Assembly: GCA_902495945.1 (NCBI GenBank)
Contig: CABUZD010000095.1
Span: 1 to 6,764 of the forward strand
Length of the DNA: 6,764 nt
From: an uncultured Collinsella sp.
GTDB lineage: Bacteria > Actinomycetota > Coriobacteriia > Coriobacteriales > Coriobacteriaceae
Reading direction: 5' to 3'
Under the pieces are notes generated by a model that did no database searches, was not told the origin of the DNA, and worked only from the letters and a program-made list of their open reading frames with translations. Position 1 is the first letter of the stretch; every line of letters starts with the position of its first letter. Shown here piece by piece: positions 4,087 to 6,764 of this stretch. The position numbers and the translations under genes were made by a program.

Positions 4087-6309
4087 TCATCCCCTTTCGA
4101 TCTTTGGAACACTCAGGCGCACCATCAACGGAGATACGGCGCCCAAGACCACCAGCAGAGCGCCCGATGCGCCGACGACCTCTCCAAAAGGCATCGCGTT
4201 CGTCCCTCGCCCAAGGAACCCAATCGTCCCCACCTGGGAAGCGGGATCAAACGAGGCGAATGGAGCCAGCAGCGCGACGCCCATGCCCACGCTTTCAACA
4301 TGAGCGCTCAACAAACCCAACACCAAGAGAACCGCGCAAACCATTCCGGTGACAACGGGGTTGCGGCTAATCGCTGCTGTCAACGCAGCGACGACGGAAA
4401 TCACGCCGTATGCCATGACCAGCAACGGAATACTGCACAACACCGCCTCCCCCACCATGGACGTTGTCGAAGCTCCCGCCCGAATGAGAGCGACGGGATA
4501 CTCCGATCCACCCGCACCGTTCTTAATCACGGACACAACGACAGCGGGAACCATCGACACCAAAAGCAGCACCAAGCCAAGCAGGAGAGCCAGCGCAACA
4601 GCCGTCAGAAAACGCACATGCGCTGTTGCGGGGATCTGGAGAACCAGAAGGGAACGACACTGCAGGTGGGTGCACGCGAGCGATGTGACAACCACGGGCA
4701 ACATCAAAAATAAGGAGGGAAGCGCTGCCTGGAGATACGAAAGGAGGATTAATGGGGGCATCTTCGTACTTAACTCGTAAACCTTGGGGTCCGGCAAGCT
4801 CGCGATCGACTCAAGCAGAAGGGCGCGCGCCTCCGCACGAGAAGGAGTCTCCGGCTCGATTCCGATCGATTGCAGGAGAGTCGCATCTGCCGCGCCCAGC
4901 TCACCTCGAGCGCGCTCGTACGTCGCAAGGCTTCGAAACCCCTCCGCAGGCATAGGCGCGTACACGAAACCCGAAAGAGCATCCCGCATGTCTTCCAGGG
5001 CTGCTTTGCCCTCGACGTCCATATTCGCAGCGTTCTGCTCTAGATACCGATCTATTGAACGGAGCTCCCCATCCCTATACCGAACAGCGGAAACGTTATC
5101 AGCGTCAGGAAACATCTCGACCAGAGCCGGGGCCAGCATCGTCGTCGACATTGCAATCGCGCATACGGCGAGGGTAGGAGAACGCAGGAGCAGTTTCCCC
5201 ATCGTTCTTACGTATGCAACGGCGGAGGCACAAGCGCTCGAACGAGTTGCCGTTCTCGATGCAGTGAAGGAACCTCTCTCAAGACAAATCGGGGATATCG
5301 GGCACGCGCAGCCGCTCTTTCCAGCAACGCGAAGCAGGCTAATTGCCAGCACCTCGATCCCGATTGCGCATACGAGGGCAATCGCGCCACGCTCGAAGCA
5401 AAGTCCAGGCAGATTCACTATCTGCGTTGTCGGGTACGGGCTATAGGCGCCGACGGTCAACTCAGTGTTCGCATACGTAAGGGGATTCAACAGGGCGAAC
5501 TCACGTAAAGCGATGGATCTTCCGTAATACCCGGGAACCATCGTCACCCCCATCAGGGCACATACGAACACGATTCCAAGCGTAGGGTTATTGGCAATCT
5601 TCACGGCAAGGTGAACGACAAGCGAGATGAACGCTGCCACCAAGAATTGCAAGATGGCCGTCTGTGCGAACACCAGCCAAGCCGGTTTGATAACCGGAGT
5701 CGCATATTGAACGTAGCCTATCGGATAGAACAGCGAGCCCGGGCCATTCTTCACAAGTGCGGCGATTATCCCTGGAAGATTGACGGCGAAGACGGCAAGC
5801 ATCGCAAAAACACTCGCCCATACGCTCGATGCAACAAGCCTGCCCAGCTCACCCATCGGTGCCTGGATGATGAGTTTTTCACGTTTGTTAAGACGCGCGG
5901 CAAGGAACGAGACGGCAACGGCCGTTGCGGCCCATAGCAAGTACTCCTTCGATCCGTCATAAAAGGAGTACGCTCCATCCGATACCTGCAGAAACGGAAG
6001 TAGGGGAGAGAGCGGCGCCAAGACAAGACGCCCCGCGGCAAGAGGGTACAGAAGCGCGGGCATGCTTGATGAAGAGGTATAGACGCCCTCCTCCCCCGCA
6101 TTCACAAGCGCATCCGCATAGGATGCTGACAATTCCTGCTCAACACGGGTTATTCCCGACTCGAGGTATTCAACCCGTCCGTCGATGCCAGCCGCGCTCC
6201 TGAAGACGGGCAAAGCACAAAGAACCATCAACGCAACAACGGCAACACAGAGCGACCTGGAGGAGAGAAGCGACCTAAAGATTGCCTTCGAGATCTTGAG
6301 CATATTCAT
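4087..6309 (-). CDS. Double-length ABC-2-like permease (two tandem membrane units)
   Basis: About 740 residues forming both membrane halves of an exporter in one chain. Each half has one helix, an extracellular domain, then about five helices: half 1 covers roughly 1-330, half 2 roughly 365-740. The halves share motifs: QAP (149-151) and QIP (558-560) in the first cytoplasmic loop, KNGPGSLFYPI (187-197) and KNGAGGSEYPV (596-606), and LLNP (273-276) and LLAP (680-683). The second extracellular domain (about 395-515) is larger, acidic and charged. A linker near 330-362 contains four cysteines (334, 336, 342, 360). The reading frame runs back to an ATG at 6375, but that start lacks a ribosome site, whereas the ATG at 6309 has TTAAGG 6 bases upstream and gives a short leader before helix 1, as in the fused paralogue. 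ATGs at 6327 and 6303 are alternatives. The substrate is unknown. Confidence 0.85.
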   Translation of the reverse strand: MNMLKISKAIFRSLLSSRSLCVAVVALMVLCALPVFRSAAGIDGRVEYLESGITRVEQELSASYADALVNAGEEGVYTSSSSMPALLYPLAAGRLVLAPLSPLLPFLQVSDGAYSFYDGSKEYLLWAATAVAVSFLAARLNKREKLIIQAPMGELGRLVASSVWASVFAMLAVFAVNLPGIIAALVKNGPGSLFYPIGYVQYATPVIKPAWLVFAQTAILQFLVAAFISLVVHLAVKIANNPTLGIVFVCALMGVTMVPGYYGRSIALREFALLNPLTYANTELTVGAYSPYPTTQIVNLPGLCFERGAIALVCAIGIEVLAISLLRVAGKSGCACPISPICLERGSFTASRTATRSSACASAVAYVRTMGKLLLRSPTLAVCAIAMSTTMLAPALVEMFPDADNVSAVRYRDGELRSIDRYLEQNAANMDVEGKAALEDMRDALSGFVYAPMPAEGFRSLATYERARGELGAADATLLQSIGIEPETPSRAEARALLLESIASLPDPKVYELSTKMPPLILLSYLQAALPSLFLMLPVVVTSLACTHLQCRSLLVLQIPATAHVRFLTAVALALLLGLVLLLVSMVPAVVVSVIKNGAGGSEYPVALIRAGASTTSMVGEAVLCSIPLLVMAYGVISVVAALTAAISRNPVVTGMVCAVLLVLGLLSAHVESVGMGVALLAPFASFDPASQVGTIGFLGRGTNAMPFGEVVGASGALLVVLGAVSPLMVRLSVPKIERG

Positions 6310-6339
6310 CGCCAACCTTAACCCCATCCACCTGGAACA

Positions 6340-6368
6340 GCGGGGCTGAACAAAATGCTCGGCCCCGC
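6340..6368. repeat. GC-rich hairpin just upstream of the permease start
   Basis: Ten-base arms GCGGGGCTGA (6340-6349) and TCGGCCCCGC (6359-6368) flank a 9-base loop. They pair completely on the plus strand with one T-G wobble and carry one C/A mismatch on the minus strand. The hairpin lies 31 bases upstream of the chosen permease ATG, so it would be in the permease mRNA leader, or within the coding region if the ATG at 6375 were used. No T-run follows on either strand, so it is not a terminator. It may affect translation or mRNA stability. Confidence 0.5.
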
Positions 6369-6385
6369 CTCGCATCTAGTGATTG

Positions 6386-6437
6386 CAGCATGCTGTGATT
6401 ACTTGCCGGCAAAGTCAATTTAACATAAACTGTTAAA
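6386..6437. promoter_or_regulatory. Divergent control region with three palindromes
   Basis: Three separate perfect dyads lie between the permease and the divergent membrane-protein gene: CAGCATGCTG (6386-6395), TTGCCGGCAA (6403-6412) and TTTAACA-N5-TGTTAAA (6419-6437). The second overlaps the -35 and the third spans the -10 of the plus-strand promoter candidate, which is the classic position for a repressor. For the permease direction, TTGACT (6418-6413) could be a -35, but the sequence 17 bases on (CAGCAT) is a weak -10. I infer regulated expression; no regulator gene is visible in the window. Confidence 0.45.
6403..6431 (+). promoter_or_regulatory. Candidate promoter for the divergent membrane-protein gene
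   Basis: TTGCCG (6403-6408) and TAAACT (6426-6431) are separated by 17 bases, each matching the sigma-70 consensus at four of six positions. Transcription would begin near 6438, leaving an AT-rich leader of about 37 bases before the ATG. Both boxes are overlapped by palindromes. Confidence 0.45.
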
Positions 6438-6474
6438 AAGTAACCTGAGTTTTTTAAATTCTTCGGAGGTTATT

Positions 6475-6764
6475 ATGAGTTCCGACAATCGCACTCCCCG
6501 GCTTCATTCCTTCCGCATCGCATGTGCGATAGCCTCTGCGACCCTTTGCGCCACCGCCATCGCACAAGTGGCGTTCTCCTTAAAGCCGGCAATCGAAGTG
6601 CTCGACAACCCTGTAATTGCAGACTCCCCCGCGTATCCAGCCCTTGCGATCTCGACATTGGTCCCTGCCGTCATCGGTATCGCTACGACCATCCTCAGCG
6701 CCGTTCTCGTGTGGACGATCAAGAGCGGAGACCCCTTCAAGAAAGGGTCTGCGACATGCTTGAA
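6475..6764 (+). CDS. Small membrane protein, DUF2975-like, 5' part (3' end outside window)
   Basis: Ninety-six codons are open to the window end. The ATG at 6475 follows CGGAGG with 5 bases spacing, a strong ribosome site, so this is a real gene start. The protein has a short polar N-terminus (MSSDNRTPRLHSFR), a first membrane helix at about 12-34, an outside loop of about 20 residues, a second helix at about 57-81, and then WTIKSGDPFKKGS. A helix followed by a G-x-PF segment is what I expect in DUF2975 family proteins, roughly 150-200 residue four-helix proteins often encoded just before a small Cro/C1-type regulator. I assign this from pattern memory only and it is tentative. It is divergent from the ABC exporter genes and may share their control region. 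Confidence 0.72.
   Translation, partial: MSSDNRTPRLHSFRIACAIASATLCATAIAQVAFSLKPAIEVLDNPVIADSPAYPALAISTLVPAVIGIATTILSAVLVWTIKSGDPFKKGSATCL

Noticed and set aside
4300..4780. Overlapping plus-strand open frames opposite the permease
   Set aside because: Products have no hydrophobic or domain pattern, while the minus frame is a coherent membrane protein with motif duplication.
6340..6368. Terminator for either divergent gene
   Set aside because: No T-run follows on either strand, and the position is upstream of both genes rather than downstream.
6504..6740. Minus-strand open frame at the right end
   Set aside because: The plus frame from 6475 has a strong ribosome site and two membrane helices; the minus frame has neither.

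Overview
The window looks like a chromosomal segment of a high-GC Gram-positive bacterium, most likely a Coriobacteriia member close to Collinsella. This rests on recognition, not a search: the SecA N-terminus, a ribosomal protein L31 with four zinc-ligand cysteines and a long Ala/Lys/Glu-rich tail, and palindromes built on a CAACCTGTCCC core that I associate with these genomes. No 16S rRNA or other phylogenetic marker is present.

Layout. Everything except the last gene is on the minus strand, so transcription runs right to left. At the left edge lies the 5' part of secA (1-424), the preprotein translocase ATPase. The gene-free stretch 425-765 holds the secA leader and a weak promoter, two REP-like palindromes (554-590 and 621-687), and the rpmE terminator hairpin (695-732). 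rpmE (766-1191) follows, with a two-hairpin leader (1214-1262) and a good promoter (1276-1304). The leader is a likely autoregulatory L31 mRNA leader.

The region 1379-6309 is an accessory-looking block of three genes for two related ABC-2-like exporters. The upstream pair is a double-length permease with two tandem transmembrane units (4087-6309) plus a separate ATPase (3341-4081), separated by 5 bases and probably translationally coupled. Downstream is a single polypeptide with one such transmembrane unit fused ahead of an ATPase domain (1379-3187). The three transmembrane units share short motifs (Q/K-x-P in the first cytoplasmic loop, NGxGxxxYP, LLxP), and the two ATPase domains share near-identical motifs. 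One ancestral exporter has therefore apparently been packaged in two domain orders side by side. The substrate cannot be read from the sequence; peptide or lipid export, or immunity, would fit the general ABC-2 class.

At the right edge, divergent from the permease, is the start of a small membrane protein (6475 to the window end, plus strand) that resembles DUF2975-type proteins. The intergenic region between the divergent genes carries three separate palindromes, two of them overlapping a candidate plus-strand promoter, which suggests a locally regulated cassette.

How the parts relate: secA and rpmE are housekeeping genes with their own signals. The ABC block sits upstream of rpmE with no clear terminator between them, so some read-through into rpmE is possible.
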